Translations under genes and position numbers: made by a program
NCBI GenBank assembly: GCA_951230915.1
Contig: OX579637.1
Coordinates: forward strand, 11,904,001 to 11,968,000
Source of the DNA: Antitrichia curtipendula
Lineage: Eukaryota > Streptophyta > Bryopsida > Hypnales > Leucodontaceae
Direction: 5' to 3'
Length of the DNA: 64,000 nt
The notes under the pieces: generated by a model
Told to the model about the DNA's origin: nothing
Database searches by the model: none
The model's input: only the letters and a program-made list of their open reading frames with translations
Shown: positions 34,155 to 47,597 of the stretch, piece after piece
Layout: every line of letters begins with the position of its first letter
Numbering within the stretch: position 1 is the stretch's first letter

Positions 34155-36911
34155 ATGGATTCTACAGAGGATCCAGCTACGGGCACGGACTTATCGGACG
34201 ATGAGTTCCAAGTTCTTCAACAAATGAATGCTGGTGTTCATGAGTGTGAAGGAATTCCACGTCGGCTGTGAAATACAAAGTGTGTTAAGCTGTATAATGC
34301 TGAGGGCGTGCTTGTTGGTGAAGGTACCTGCCATAGCGTGAACTCTGATCTTGTTCTTGGTGCCAGTGGGCCTCTCGATGACACTCATGTATCAGTGCAC
34401 ATTTCAGTGTCACATTCTGAAGTGGACCTTCTAAAGAAACGTGTTTACTCATTGCTAACTTGGCCTATTCAACTGGTTCATTATCGTGGAGCAAGTCTGC
34501 ACAATCATGAGGCTAGAGACAGTTTCAATCGTCTACAAGCATCACTTCTAAACCCGCCTTCTGCAACATCTGCAAGACCATATGCAAGTGCCATTAGAAA
34601 GCTGCCTCGTGAAACCGCTATCAAAACAAAAGACCTCCTAACGAAGGAGTCAATTAACTTGGTGTCCAGCAAAGTGTGTTACAGCAAGAATTGTGTTCAG
34701 TCGTTTCCTAGGGAAAAAATTCGAGCTTTTCGAGAACGCATGTATCGAAATTCTACTTTCAAGCATAGAGCTTTCATGAAGACTGATGTGCACAGACATA
34801 TTCATGAAGGTGCACGCCGAGGAAAGATGGTGACAATTGAAGAGATAAATGTGTGTTTACGCGCATGGATGCATATTGCGGGGGTTGCTGAGTCTACATT
34901 CTATCGCTACTTGAAATACATGAAGGATCAACGGGAAGCAAGGGATCACGGTAATACGGGACTACTGAAGCCTAGAGAGCATACCAAACAAGCCACAGCT
35001 TCCTTGAAGTGCATCCTAGACAAGGAGGCCAATCACATGCCGCATCGTACACGGACTTTGAAGGAAGGTGACAAGATTGTGTCCAAGATTCTTCCGGCCT
35101 CATTTCAATGGAAGGATCAGTTGAAGAGACTTAATGAAACCAATGCGGCTTTTAGTCTGAAGGGGATTTCAACTTCAAACTTGAGCAAGATTAGATCAAC
35201 CAAGTTCCCAGAGTATGATGTGAAGAAGCCAGGAGATAATTTTGCTCGGTGCGCTACTTGTGACAAATATAATGAGCTCATCAAGGGTACTATCAGTGGA
35301 TCCCAAACCGCTATGAAGTGTTGTAGGAGATTGAATAAGCATCTCACCATTGCTCGTGCCCACAGGGATGTGTATTACATTAACCGCGACTTGTCATTCA
35401 ATTCTCCGCATGAATGTGTTACAATCATACACGACAAGATGGACCACGCAAAAACCGCTTGTCTGGTCTTTTCTCACAAGAGTAAAGAATTTGATGGCCT
35501 CATGAAGTTACCCGTTTCTGTGACGGGCATGATTGCGCATGGCCATGCAGATGTGCGCTACGCACATTACGGCTTGGATGTCTTCTCGCATGACTCCAAC
35601 TATACCATTGGTTCAATGGCAAAGTTGTTGCGAGATTTAGAGTTAGCGCCAAAGTCTTCTTCTTGTAAATTGTTCACGAATTCGAAGTCCACAAATTTAT
35701 TTAAGGCCGTGCTAGAGGGTATGGACATGTGCTATGGATCGTTACCGCCACCACCAAATACCTTAACTCCAACCACGCGGCTACCGCCCATTTTAAACGT
35801 GCAAATGGACAATGCCACTGGAAACACCAACCACTCATATGTTTTCTGTTTTTGGTCTCTACTTGTTGCAAACAAGATCTTCCGAGAAGTGTATGTGAAC
35901 TTCATGATTGTGGGTCATACGCATGAGGATATTGATGTGCTATTTGGAAGATGGAGCATGGATTTGAAGAAGGAGAACTTCCCAACAATACCAGCGCTAA
36001 TGAAGTCGTTCATGGATGTGGATTTCGTCCCTACCATTCCTCACCTTATTGAAGAGGTGCCCGACTTCAAGGATTTTATAGCAGGGTCATTTGTAGATGG
36101 CAATGACATCCTTGTTAGGCACACGAGACCACATCAATTGAAGTTCTATCTAGATTCAACGGGGTGCCTTGTCATGAAGTACAAATTTTTTTGCACTGAT
36201 GCCAATTGGTTAGGGGAAGAGGGAAGAGGCATTAAGTTGTGGAAAGAAGATGCTGAAGGGCGAAGTTTGTGACCACCCGGTGCACCTTTGCCTGTTCCTT
36301 TGAAACCTATGAAAGGCTTGGAAGATATTGTCAAAGGTATGACGGGGTTTGTGAAATATTGGGACAATTTATGCAATGCAGACGTCACCGGAGATTATCG
36401 AAGACGTTACGAGCATTTGGTGAAGTATTGGCGTGGCGTGAAGGTAGCGTTGATGGAACCGTTACCTACCTTTCATGTTTTGAAGGACAGCTTTTGGCCA
36501 ACTACACGTATTCAAGCAAGTGAAGTGGATGAATTAGACGATGACGGTGAGGAGCGTGAAGAGTTTGGGGAGGATGACCCATACATTGGGCCATTGAGTG
36601 GTCGTCCAAATCCATCCTTCCGAGTGGCTCAAGATTTGTTTAAAGGCTATTTTGTTGCAGTTCGACCCACAGATGGTGACTCTCACCCAGTTTGGATTGC
36701 AAGGGCATTGTCTGATCCGAATTCCAATCTAGAGAATCCGAATTGTGTTCTTATTCAATACTTCCGCCCAACATCAAGGAATCAGGATGTTCAAGATTTC
36801 TACACCGGATGGGACTGCGAAAGAGGTCTACGTTGGAAGGTAGATGAAACGGAACCTCTTGTTTGGCAACATACGGATGCTCTTATGATAGCATGGAAGT
36901 CGAGGATCTAG
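34155..36911 (+). CDS. DUF7869-family transposase-like protein (two in-frame TGA)
   Basis: Start chosen at ATG 34,155 just after an acceptor; this frame continues through TGA 34,269 and TGA 36,270 to 36,911, about 918 codons, with no intron. Both TGA fit a CGA-to-TGA change. Parts: N-domain with CVKLYNAEG...GEG; a Cys-rich segment CYSKNCVQSFPREKI; CATCDKYNELIKG; and the core with acidic residues VTIIHDKMDHAK (about 35,420), VQMDNATGNTNHSY (about 35,800) and VGHTHEDIDVLFGRW (about 35,911-35,950), the signature of DUF7869 proteins with an RNase H-like fold. The C-terminal segment (GYFVAVRP...PVWIARAL) looks like a small beta-barrel reader domain. The family spreads in many eukaryotes as mobile-element-like genes; cutting activity is inferred. 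Best-preserved large gene here. Confidence 0.8.
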
Positions 36912-37397
36912 AAAGACACTGCGGAGTGCAAGATCAAGATCCCTGCTATACAAATTGAAGTCTTCAACCACAATTTGGTTTCATATAATTGAAAAGCCAG
37001 ATCCACATATGTATATATGTGGCATGATTTGTTTTGTATTTAACATATTTATATTGTATATAATAGATGGAATTTGTATATTGTAATAGATGGCATAGGT
37101 TTGAATTTTGTTGGTTTGGATTTATGGTTTGGTATTGCTTGTATGTTTTGAAATATATGTCTTGTTTTTATAAAACAAAAAAATTCAAATTCAATTTTAA
37201 TGTATTTCTTTATGTACTTTTGAGTTAAACTTTTTCTCTTTTTGCCATCCTTTTACTTTATTTTTCGAGAGCATGTATGTTATATCATCTATGAACATTA
37301 AATTTGAAAGTGTGATGCAATTGAAAAAATGAGTAGTGTGTATAACCACTTTGTTTTTGATAGCCATGTTAAGCACTTGTCACATTCCAGATACTTA

Positions 37398-37566
37398 GGG
37401 GGCTATTTGGTTGTTACAACTTTCCTAGTTGCCTGCATAAGTCATTAAGCAGCACCAAGTCAGGAATGTCTCTTAGTCGCTCATACGAATTGAATGGGAA
37501 TCGAACTTGGACCGCCTAAATGAGATAAATAACCCCTTACAACCAACTGCAGAGCTCATGACTTGG
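37398..37566 (-). mobile_element. tRNA-derived SINE
   Basis: On the minus strand the sequence starts with ATGAGCTCTGCAGTTGGTTG, close to a Pol III A box, and about 35 bases on has AAGTTCGATTCCC, close to a B box. A body with CCTGACTTGGTGCTGCTTA and AACCAAATAGCCCCC follows. This is the layout of plant tRNA-related SINEs. No poly(A) or target duplication was identified. Confidence 0.5.
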
Positions 37567-39837
37567 TGTTCCATATGGCATGATCTCTATGTATATTAAT
37601 GAAAATATTGATCTCCGAATTTCAACTCATGTTGACTAAAGACTCTGTGTGTCAATACACTCTCATTTTAATGGAAATTGCACTCAAAATTTAATAATTA
37701 TATTATTTGTCAACCTAAATTATCTATAGAAATTCCATTTGTATTAATATTAAAATCGACAATATTATTTTGGGAGGCTCCGATACTCCCAAAATTTTGA
37801 ATATGATGTTGTATTTGATATATTGCCCACATGTATGATTGTCTATGATGATATAGTATGTCATAAATAGAAGCTCACATCTTTGCTTATCATGCTTTAT
37901 AATGATATACTATATGATTTTCAAAGGCCCATATCATAGCCTACGAGGCAACCAAATCTAGTAAACAAACAAGATTCATTAATATAGGTTTAGAGTCAAA
38001 AAAAAAATTCTACAACAAATATGTTTTCCTTATGGGAAATTAAAAATCCATGAGCATTTACTAATTTATGACTTTCCTAGAAAGCTTCTCTTATTTAATT
38101 TGATTTACAATTTAATTATTTCTTTTAGGGTAAGAATTACGGTGAAGTGCATCAGTAACAACAAAATGGGAGCACATTCATTGTGCTTTAAATTGTAATG
38201 CATGTATAGTTATGTGTCCAAAATTGAAGGTGCCTAGGTTTAATAAAAAGAATTACATAAAAGGTACACAATGATTCTAATTTGGTCGCCAATGGGCTTC
38301 CTACCACATGTAGCGTAACAATGTAAATGGTTTATGAAGTACCCCCATCATTTAAATTATGTTTTTGTTGTAGTGTCCTATATTTAGAAACCAAAACCTT
38401 AACCAACTTCATAATATTTAAAGAAATGATAAAGGAATATGTAATTCAGAACCAAGTAATACTTCCAAAGAAGTTTTCCAATAACTAAGGGATTGATGAA
38501 GGAGTGTGGAATTAAGCAACACACACACAAACTACCCCCTTTACTAATTGTAAGTGAAGAATAACTCACTAACTTAATTACCCCCCGCATAGAAAGTGAA
38601 GGTTAACTCACTCATGACAATGATGAATTGATGACCTCTTCAGCCTGGGTCAAGTCACCTTCACGCCCTGTCAGATCACGCAGGCGGCGTGAAGATTGCT
38701 GTCAGGAATTCCACTTGACTCTCCCGTTGGGTCTCCTCTTCCTCCCGCTGTCTAGCGCGCTAGCGGATGCAGCCTAGTTTCGCCCAGCCTGGTGGTGCTT
38801 CTTGCTCCTTTTGTCGCCGTCGCTGGAGTTTACATGCCTCCGCTTCTCGTCCGTCTCCGGCGCACGTAGTGTAGATTTTGTGGAGTTTGTGTGAAGGGTT
38901 CTTGCATTTGTGTCGCTGCTTCGTGCATGGTGGGCTTTGCGTTAATGGCCTTGTTCAACCAGGCAGGAGCGCGCGTACTAGGACTTGCTGCGCAGCGCCC
39001 TTGAAGTAGTAGCGGAACAGGAGGACTTACTGCGGAGCGGCATGGTGACGTAGTTGTTTCCGTTTTCTAATGTGGAAGTGTTGAGGCACCGGGAGGGAGC
39101 GACGGAGGGAGCTTTAGTGGTTATGCAACGTGGACTTCATTTGGCGGATTTTGTGAGGGGGACGCTGTGGGATCAGAGGTTTTGCATGACTTTTGTCGCG
39201 TGAAGTTGGATAGTAGTGGCCTCGCGGCACGGAGGCAGAACTGGGGCGGCGTTGCATGCTTCAACTGCGGGAGGTCTTGGAAGAGCATGAACTTTGTGGT
39301 AGGAAAGACGGATCAGCAGGTCGTGGCGTTCCGTTGTGGTACGTGACATTTTCAATGTCTTTCTTCACTTTGTTTGCTGATAGAGAGTTGAAATCATGTA
39401 GTTTGCATGAGTCATTGTCATTTTCTCTCAGTCGCAATGCAAGGTGGAGCAGAAATCACCCGTAGGTGTAGTTCATTTGTGTAGTTCGTTTGTTTACTTA
39501 GCATGCTTTAGTTGCCGCGTTGATCCAATAGAAAGTCCACGTCAAGGTGTAGTATAGCACAGAGAATAATTTCCAAAGAGTTCGTCAAAGACGTTGTATG
39601 ATTCATGTTCTGAGTGTCCATGACGATCTGGAGCACAGATTTGCGTTACAAATTATTTTCTTGTGTCGTTTGAATGCATAAGTTTTGGCTCATGCACTAG
39701 AACGTGTAGCGTAGAGAATGTATTACAGTTACGTATTAGCATGAAATGGATTTAGGATAATTTCCAATGCTTTTGTTATAGATGCTAAATGATCTATGAT
39801 AGAATTGTGTACCACAGGGTGGTTGCAGCACGTAGTC
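37567..39837. other. AT-rich DNA, then GC-richer leader of gene A
   Basis: No gene to about 38,600. From 38,640 the sequence is GC-richer and plausibly contains the promoter and 5' leader of gene A, which starts at 39,838, but no specific element can be named. Short frames at 39.17-39.47 kb have no recognisable domain. Confidence 0.4.
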
Positions 39838-39887
39838 ATGGCGAGCTCCTCCATACTCGCAGGAATTCATGCGGAGTGGAATAACCC
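39838..39887 (+). CDS. Gene A exon 1
   Basis: ATG encoding MASSSILAGIHAEWNN, then CC|GTAAGT, a strong donor. Its two leftover bases pair with the single leading base of exon 2 (G|CTG TAC), giving an in-phase junction. Confidence 0.6.
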
Positions 39888-40132
39888 GTAAGTTTTCAAT
39901 TCTCATTCTGAATTACTGTATGGTTGTACTTGTATTAGAATTGAGTCATTCTCTTAGTGTCTGACTCCTAACATAAGAAGCAACTGCAGAGTAGGACAGA
40001 TAGTAAAAACGAATTAGGTGTGTTAAGTACCTCCCAATAAAAATACGAAGAACCCCGAGTGTAGATCAACTAGTCCAAGCATCTCCAAAAAGAGAGACGA
40101 ATCACATGTATCAGTAGATCGCTGTAAATTAT

Positions 40133-40482
40133 TATCGAGAGTTCTCCCGTTGTATATGTTGTGAAGATTGTTGATGGGATCCTTTCATTGTAGACTGTCG
40201 AAAGAGGTTAAAGAAGGACACACACTGTAAGTGGTCATAGATAAGTATTGAGATAACTCCCACTGAAATCTCAGTAGACTTGTGAGAAGGATGCCTCTGG
40301 ACCATCAGGAGATCTCCCGATGAGTACTTATAGAAGTTATGTTCATTAAATCATCTGAGTGTCATTTTGGTCACGTCTACAACTTATTCTACGGGATAAT
40401 CCCATTAATTCTTGTAAAAAAGAGAGTTGGAATTGGGTTTGCAATGAGATTCCACACAAGAGCAATGGGATATCTCCCGATG
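40133..40482. repeat. Family-A palindromes in intron 1 of gene A
   Basis: Clear units at 40,303-40,322 (CATCAGGAGATCTCCCGATG) and 40,463-40,482 (CAATGGGATATCTCCCGATG), with eroded ones near 40,133, 40,252 and 40,392. All lie inside the intron 39,888-40,642. Confidence 0.8.
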
Positions 40483-40642
40483 GAAACATAGTGGAATAAT
40501 GAGAAAATGAGGTCGTTGGATCATCCTGATAGTTAATGGTTGTCATACTGAACCTCTTAAATGAGTCTAATATTTGATTGTGTGCGACATTGGATAGAGA
40601 GAATTCCTCGAAGGATTTTCCTGCTAACTTGTCACTTGTTAG

Positions 40643-40925
40643 GCTGTACAAGTTCTGCGACTCCGTGGTGCACACCTATCAATACAATGGCGATAACTTT
40701 CCAGGAGCGGTGTTCCAGTGTGATGAGAAAGTTACAGCATGGGGCCTCGAGTGGATAGACCAATCAGACGGGGCTGTGATCATATTTCCAAAGTTGGCAT
40801 TCCGTGAGAAGAGTCACGTTACGACGGGCTTAGATGTGCTGGAGCTTTAGGGCTTAGATAACTCCACAGTCTTGGTCATTGTTCAGGAGGATGTTCCCAA
40901 GAAGCAAGAGAAAAGAACATATGGG
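40643..40925 (+). CDS. Gene A exon 2, 5' part (N-domain) up to the retrotransposon
   Basis: The acceptor CACTTGTTAG precedes 40,643. It encodes LYKFCDSVVHTYQYNG ... TAWGLEWIDQ ... FPKLAFREKSHV, related to the N-domain of copy B. TAG at 40,848 then more open frame to VPKKQEKRTYG. Bases 40,921-40,925 (ATGGG) are the left target duplication of the Ty3 element. Confidence 0.55.
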
Positions 40926-41328
40926 TGTAACGCCCCCATGGGAAACGGACTTGGTGGGGGCTGGGTTCACGGCGGGAGCGTCGTGACTCCACATCAAGTA
41001 AGGGCAGACCCCGATTGGATTGGTGTTGGGCTGGAAGACCAACACCAAGGAAGGGAGGCCCGCGCCGCGAGCGGTGCGAAGGGTGGCGTCACGAAGGTAA
41101 GCGTGATGCCGGGAGCCTTTGGCTCCTACCCATGCCTTAGGATAATTGAGGCATGGGGGCCCATGGGTGAGTTGTGGAGAGACTCCATAGTGTGTGCCTT
41201 AGTGAGGAAGCGGGTGCGTTTCCAACTAAGGTGAGTATTCTAACTTGTATGGTGGAACTGTGCAGGTTTGAGTAGTTAGCCGCGCCGACGTACCGGAGTG
41301 GGACTTAACTTAGTCTTGACCTCGTAAA
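40926..41328 (+). repeat. 5' LTR
   Basis: Begins TGTAACG; its last bases CGTAAA correspond to CGTTAAA in the 3' LTR, an imperfect partner of the TGTAACG start. The end is set by the target duplication, three bases before the PBS. Confidence 0.85.
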
Positions 41329-41331
41329 ATG

Positions 41332-41345
41332 TGGTATCAGAGCGC
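41332..41345 (+). other. Primer binding site, initiator-Met tRNA type
   Basis: TGGTATCAGAGC immediately after the 5' LTR is the usual plant retrotransposon sequence complementary to the 3' end of initiator methionine tRNA. Confidence 0.85.
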
Positions 41346-41402
41346 TTGAGCTTGGTATCGCGAGTTTTAGGAGCAACCCCTTGTTTTGGACGACGTTTCA
41401 CG

Positions 41403-44400
41403 ATGGCAGGCGGACCAAGTGAGGCGGCGAAAAAGAAGCTCAAAGGAAAGAGCAAAGTTGGGGTTGAGGACTCGCGTCAAGAGGAGCAAGTCCCAATGGA
41501 AGACGAGTTGCTTACCTTGATGAAAAATGCAACGGTAAGAACTAAGGCAAAGGGGAAAAGAAGGGCAAGAAGGCCACTTTGGGCTCAACGACGGATCGTG
41601 GAGTTGAAGTGTTGGCCAAAGAAATGGCCAACTTTGCGGTGGCGGCTTGAGGCGAAGGAACGTCCTCGAAAAAGCTAGCGACGGCGCTGACCCGGTTGGT
41701 TTTCACACCTCCGGATTCAGCGAAGTCTTCTCAACCCGTGGTGCACGCTATGGTGGCGTCGGCCCTGAAGGGGAAGGCGCCCGTGGTGAGAAAAATCGCG
41801 ACGAGCAAGCCGGCGGCGACACAACCAATGGCACCTAGCAAACCGGTTCTAAGTACGAAACTGGAAAGCGAGTCGAGTGACTCTAGCAAATCCAGCACCT
41901 CAAGTGACTCAAGTGATGAGTCCAGTGAGCAGGTGCAAGTGGTGGCTAGGGAAGAGGAAAGCGAAAGTAAGGCGGACTTGGACCGTGTCGCTCCTCGGCG
42001 AAGGTCGGTGCCAAAGGAAGTGCAATTCGTCAAAGACGCAGAAAGTGAGTCTTTGGAGGAACCAATGGAAGTGGCGCCGGAGCCAACCGGTGTCAAATCG
42101 TCCCTTGATATGTGCAAGAGAATGATGGAAGTCATTACGAAGCAGTCGGAATCGCTTATCAAAAGCAATAAGGAGCTGCAGAGCGCATTGGCGGTGAAAG
42201 GCGTGGCGACGAAGGAGGCTAGGCCTGTCTTCATGAAGTCGGTACGCCAACCTGCATTGTGGGACACAAACGAAACGCGCACCGTGGACAACCTCATTTC
42301 AAGCTATGAAACCTACTGCGAGGCGGGAGGGTTTTTAGAGGACGATGTGAAGGTGCGGAGTTTCGGCGCTTTCTTGAAAGATGGCGCCGCCACGACTTAC
42401 GGGGCATGGAAATCTTCACTCCTAACTCCAAATACTAAGTGGGAGGAAGTGAAGACTTGGGCACTGGCAACGTGGCGGAAACCACACCAAGACTTCTTGG
42501 ATGTTACAAGCTTGGGCGCAATGCGCCTTGGGAGGAACAAAAGCCTTGCCAAATTTGTGGAATTATACAAGACAAGGTATTTGCAGTACAAGGTTCAAGA
42601 GAACCCCGAATTTGGCATGATGGGGGCTTTTCTCTCAAGCTTGGATGATAACATTCAAAGCAAGGTTTGGGAATGCGAAAACCTACCGAAAACAATGTTG
42701 GAGTTGTTTGACGTGGTGATGCGGCTAGGTGACGCTCGCGAGGCAGGCAAGCGTGAAGTCCAAGGAGGTGGCCAAGACGGATCTCAAAAGGAAAATCGGA
42801 TTGGCCAAGGCAGCAACAAGCGTAAGTTCCAGAAGGCCAAGTATGAGGCGCGAGACAGCGCTAAAGGTGGGGACAAACAACCCCATAAGAAGGCCAAACG
42901 GGACAAGGTGGATGTTGCTAAGGCAAGAGAATCGGGGGCTTGCTACAACTGTGAGGAAATCGGGCATCAAGCTCGTGATTGCCCCAAAGGAAAGAAAGGC
43001 CCTCGTGCCAACGTTGTAAGTAAAATTGACTCAAAGCAGCCAAAAGTTAAAGTGATGGCAATTGACCAAGACGCTGCAAAGGAAAGTAGCGCTGCTAAAG
43101 TTAGTTTGCTTGATGTAAACCACTTGGTGACGGAGTCAAACGGGGCGCCTTTGAAAAAGGGTCCCAAGGCACTTAGAGCCATAAATCTAAGACAAGTGGT
43201 TCGTGAGGGTGGCTTTGAAGCCTCCCTCACAACCATCAATCTGGGTTCAAAAGGCTTAGTCTATTTGTGGGCTAAAGTGAAGGAAACTCATGTGGCTTTG
43301 TTGCTTGATACAGGGGCCACAAACTCAGTAATGACGCCGCAGTGCGCGGCGAAGCTGGGCTTGGTGATAGAAGACATGGCGTTGCCCGTGAAGGTCAACT
43401 TTGGGCAAGGTGCGGCTCAAGCAACAAAGGTGGCAGTGGACGTTCGATTGAGCGCGGGGGAGGCAAAGTTTCGTGAGTACTTCACCATCTGTGAGCTTGG
43501 CGGAGTGGATGGCGTGTTAGGAAACACCTTCTTAGCCTTTTATGGAGTAGAAATTAGGCGTAGACCTAATCTCCAAATTGTTTCGGTGAATGACAAAGGG
43601 AGGCCAACACCTCTCGAGTTTGTTAGGATGCCAGGGCTAAGTAGTGTGGGTGTTAACATGTGTTACGTAAACCAACTCTATGATGAGTGTTTTGTAATGG
43701 TTCTAAGAGAAACTTCCTCCATGTCTAGCGAAGCTAAACCTTTGCCAAAGAGAAATAAATCCAGGGTGACTGACGCCAAGGTGGCTAAGTTCCAAAATAT
43801 GTTAGAAAACTTTCGTGATGTTTTGACAAATGAGTTGCCAGAAGATCTACCACCCAAAAGGGAAGTAGATCATAAGATTGAGTTGGAGCCGGGAGCGGAG
43901 CCTCCCAACCAGGCGCCGTATAGACTCAACCAAAAAGAACTCGAAGAGCTCAAATACCAAATCACGGAACTTCTAGCGAGAAGATATATTAGGCCAAGTA
44001 AATCGCCATTTGGAGCGCCGGTACTCTTCGTGAATAAGAAAGATGGCCAACTTAGGTTGTGCATCAATTACCGGGCGCTAAACAAGATCACCATGAAGAA
44101 CAACTATCCCTTGCCTCAAACGGATGACTTGATGGATAGGTTGGCGGGAGCCAAGTACTTTAGCAGAATATATCTAAAGTCGGGCTACTACCAAATCCGA
44201 ATAAGTGAAACGGACATACCTAAAACCGCGATGAGAACGAGGTACGGTTCATATGAGTTTTTGGTAATGCCATTCGGTTTGTGTAATGCGCCAGCTACCT
44301 TCACTATGTTGATGAACTCATTATTTCATGAGTTGCTCGACGATTGCGTGGTCATCTACATTGATGATATTTTAATCTTTTCCAAAACGGAAGAAGATCA

Positions 44401-46912
44401 AGCGCGGGATGTGACCAAAGTCTTGACCACCTTGCGTGATAACAATTTATACGCAAATGCCAAGAAGAGTGAGTTCTTCTTAGAGGAGTTAGACTTTTTA
44501 GGACATGTGCTAAATGGAGAAGGAATTCGACTGGACCCCAAGAAAATAGAGGCCGTGGTGAATTGGGAAATACCACAAACTCAGAAAGGAGTAAGGTCAT
44601 TTTTGGGGTTGGCGAATTATTACCGAAAGTTCATTAAGAACTTCTCCAAGGTCGCTGGACCCCTTTCTGACTTATTAGTTAAGGAAGGTAAAGTCCTTAA
44701 ATGGAATGAGTCGGCAGACAAAGCATTTCAAGAACTAAAGAGACTCTTGTCAAGCGCAAACGTCTTGAAGTACCCAGAGTTTGATAAGCCATTCGAAGTA
44801 CACACGGATGCAAGTGACTTCGCAATTGATGGGGTGCTCATGTAGGATGGTCATCCTATTGCTTATGAAAGCAAGAAGTTAAGTGGGTGCTAGTTGAGAT
44901 GGCCAACTCATGAAAAAGAGTTATATGCAATTGTGCATTGCCTGAAGGCTTGGAAATACTATGTTAGTGGAGGGAAGACGACAAAGGTCTTCACAGATAA
45001 CATTTCTCTCAAGTACTTAGAGTCCAAGGCCCAAGCAACTCCGAAAGAATTGAGGTGGTATAATACCATCATTTCTATGGACGTGGAAATCATCCACAAG
45101 CCTGGCAGAGATAACTTGGTGCCGGACGCCCTAAGTCGAAAAGAAGAGTGGTTATCTCCGCGTATCCTTATGCTTGTTGAGCAAGTGGAAGAGGATGAAG
45201 CGCAGAGATTCTTCCTACAAAGAGTAAGAGAAGAAATGAAAGAAGACCAAGATGTGGTCACTCATAACCTACTCTTGGATAAAAGGAAGGACGTGGTGAA
45301 AGACCCGATCGCGTCGAAACGCATCCACCAAGTAAAAAAGGTTAATGGTTTGCATTATTTTAAGCAAACACGCCTTTATATTCCGGAGGGTGTACTTAGA
45401 AAGAAATTGCTTCACAATTATCACGATACGCCAATGGCAGGACACAAAGGTGTCTTAGTCACTTTGGTAGAACTCAAGAAGCAATATTTCTGGCCCTTGA
45501 TGGAAATAGACGTAGAGGATTACGTAAAGTCTTGCGTCAAGTGTCAAATGAGCAAGCACAACACTCAAAAGAGAATTGGCTTGGTGCAACCACTGCCGGT
45601 CCCGTTAAGACCATTCCACGCCATTACCATGGATTTCCTAACCGAAATTCCTAAAGTCGGAGAGTATGACTGCGTCATAGTGATTGTATGCAGACTGTCT
45701 AAGTGGGCGACATTCATAGCGTGTCCGAAGGCGTACACTGCGGAATTGGTAGCAATACTCTTTTATACCCACTAGATGAAGGATAGAGGATTGCCATGGG
45801 ATATATTCAGTGATAGAGACAAGGTATTTCAAACGTTATTTTGGCAACACTTGTTGCACAAATCTAGCGTTAACCTTACAATGACGACCTCGTTTCGACC
45901 AGAAGGAGATGGACAAACGGAGAGGGTGAACCAAGTCATCAACATGTATATGAGATCGTTTTTGGAAGGTGACCAATTAGATTGGCCTAAAGTACTTCCG
46001 GTGGTAGAAGATTGCTACAATACGACTCCAACGTTCTCGCATGGTAAAACACCATTCGAAATTGTCTATGGACAAGAAGCGTTGAAACCCGTGGATTTAG
46101 CCCGAGGTTGAAGCGAATTCCATTGCGACCAGGAAAGACTCTCAGGATTCTATTGTGATAATGCAGTTGCCGAAAGTGAGAGACGTGAAGTGCTCATTCG
46201 CAACTGTAGAAAGATGTTGCTTAAGTTGCAAGAGCGCTATTGCAAAGCAGCAAATAAGCATCGACGGGACGTGGAGTATGTTGTAGGAGAAAAGGTTTGG
46301 CTTAACTTCCAAAACTTAAACATATCGCCCGAAATCTTGCTTAAGTGGTCAGCTAAATGGATTGGACCTTTTCCTATACTCAAGGTGATTCACAAGGACA
46401 CTTATGTGTTAGATTTACCTCCAAAGCCAGGAAAGCCATTACATCCAGTATTCCATACTTCCCTTTTGAAGAAATATCATCGAGATGACAGAAACTTGCA
46501 CTTGTGGCAAAAGGACCCGAGGCCACCTCCAGAGTATGAGACTTGGGATGGTGTACAAGGAAAGGTCAAATCTATCATTGGATATTGGCAGATAGGCAAA
46601 AGAGGAAAGCAATACAAGTGTATTATGCATGGATATTCTCAATTTGAATTTGAGTGGATTAATGCGGCTTACTTGAGGCATGTCAAACATCTCACGAGTG
46701 CGTGGGATAAATGTGAAAAAAAGTTAGAGAATGAAAAGAAAAACGCTGAGAAGCGTAAAGCCAAAAAAAAAGGGTGTGCGGAAGAACCGCTCGTGGAAGG
46801 CCACGATATCCAATCTAGCGACAACGAAGAGAACACAGGGAGAAGTATGATCACGCCGCGACCTAAACACCAAATAACAAAGAAGATCCAGCAAAGGATC
46901 CGTAAGAAGTAG
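41403..46912 (+). pseudogene. Ty3/gypsy gag-pol polyprotein
   Basis: Gag starts at ATG 41,403 (MAGGPSEAAKKK), with a frameshift near 41,560 and TGA at 41,648; then open 41,696-44,845. Gag capsid region; CCHC knuckle [14 protein letters not shown] (about 42,940); aspartic protease [10 protein letters not shown] (about 43,300); RT with YIDDIL (about 44,357) and [10 protein letters not shown]. In RT motif A the usual FSxIDL reads FSRIYL: the catalytic Asp is Tyr (TAT at 44,171-44,173). RNase H HTDASDF (about 44,800) is followed by TAG at 44,843 and 44,891. Integrase has an HHCC finger with CVKCQMSK and a D,D,E core with FSDRDKVF, with TAG at 45,773 and TGA at 46,109. The C-terminus FHTSLLKKYH and a QYKCIMHGY..FEWI segment is a degenerate chromodomain. 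Family identity is certain. Confidence 0.93.
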
Positions 46913-47597
46913 ACTGGTGGTGAGGACACCACCTCTTCCAAGTGGGGGAGGGTCACTGAGACATTTCGGACAAAAATCCCTGGCCCGAGCTGAAAAAGAA
47001 AAACGAATGAAAAGACTTCGGCAATAGAAAGAGATGCCCAGTCTCAAAAGTGGGAAGAGAGTCCTAAATTCAGAAGTGAACTGAAGTGACTATCTAGAAG
47101 ATGGACTCCGCTGAGGGGACTCATTATTCATTCAAAAGAATGAACGATGAGCTTAGATGTGGCGAGTCTAAGGTGTGGATGCCAAGCTGCTAGAGGATTC
47201 TCTAGCTAGGCATGCTTTGGAGTGATACACGCATGGGTGGCCAACCATGTCCCTAAGGGTGAACAAAGGCAGGGAGTTGCTATCCCGAAATACATTCCAC
47301 CTACTGGCTAAAATGTCTGTAACCTGTTTGTGGCATTTAGGATCGGAAGGATTAGGCACTGAGGGGAGCTTAAGTGAAGCTAACAAGTACCTAGTCGAAA
47401 CAAGTGTTAGCGTGACCAGAAAAAGTAATTGCGGAAACAAAAGAAGGAAAGCACTAAATCTGAGAGCAAGGTGCAAGTACGAGCACATGGCACCCGGGAG
47501 TTGGTCTATCCCAAAGAAAAGTGCATGTGACCCTCACAAGGACTAGCGTGGAGGGAGGACGCGATAGATGTGCCTTGATGAGGACATCAAGTGTTCT

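Noticed and set aside
37398..37965. MITE with TTTGGTTG-type terminal inverted repeats
   Set aside because: The inverted match is only about eight bases and the left part is better explained as a tRNA-derived SINE.
46109..46111. A double frameshift in the Ty3 integrase tail
   Set aside because: A single TGA (likely from CGA) keeps one frame through the region, so frameshifts are not required.
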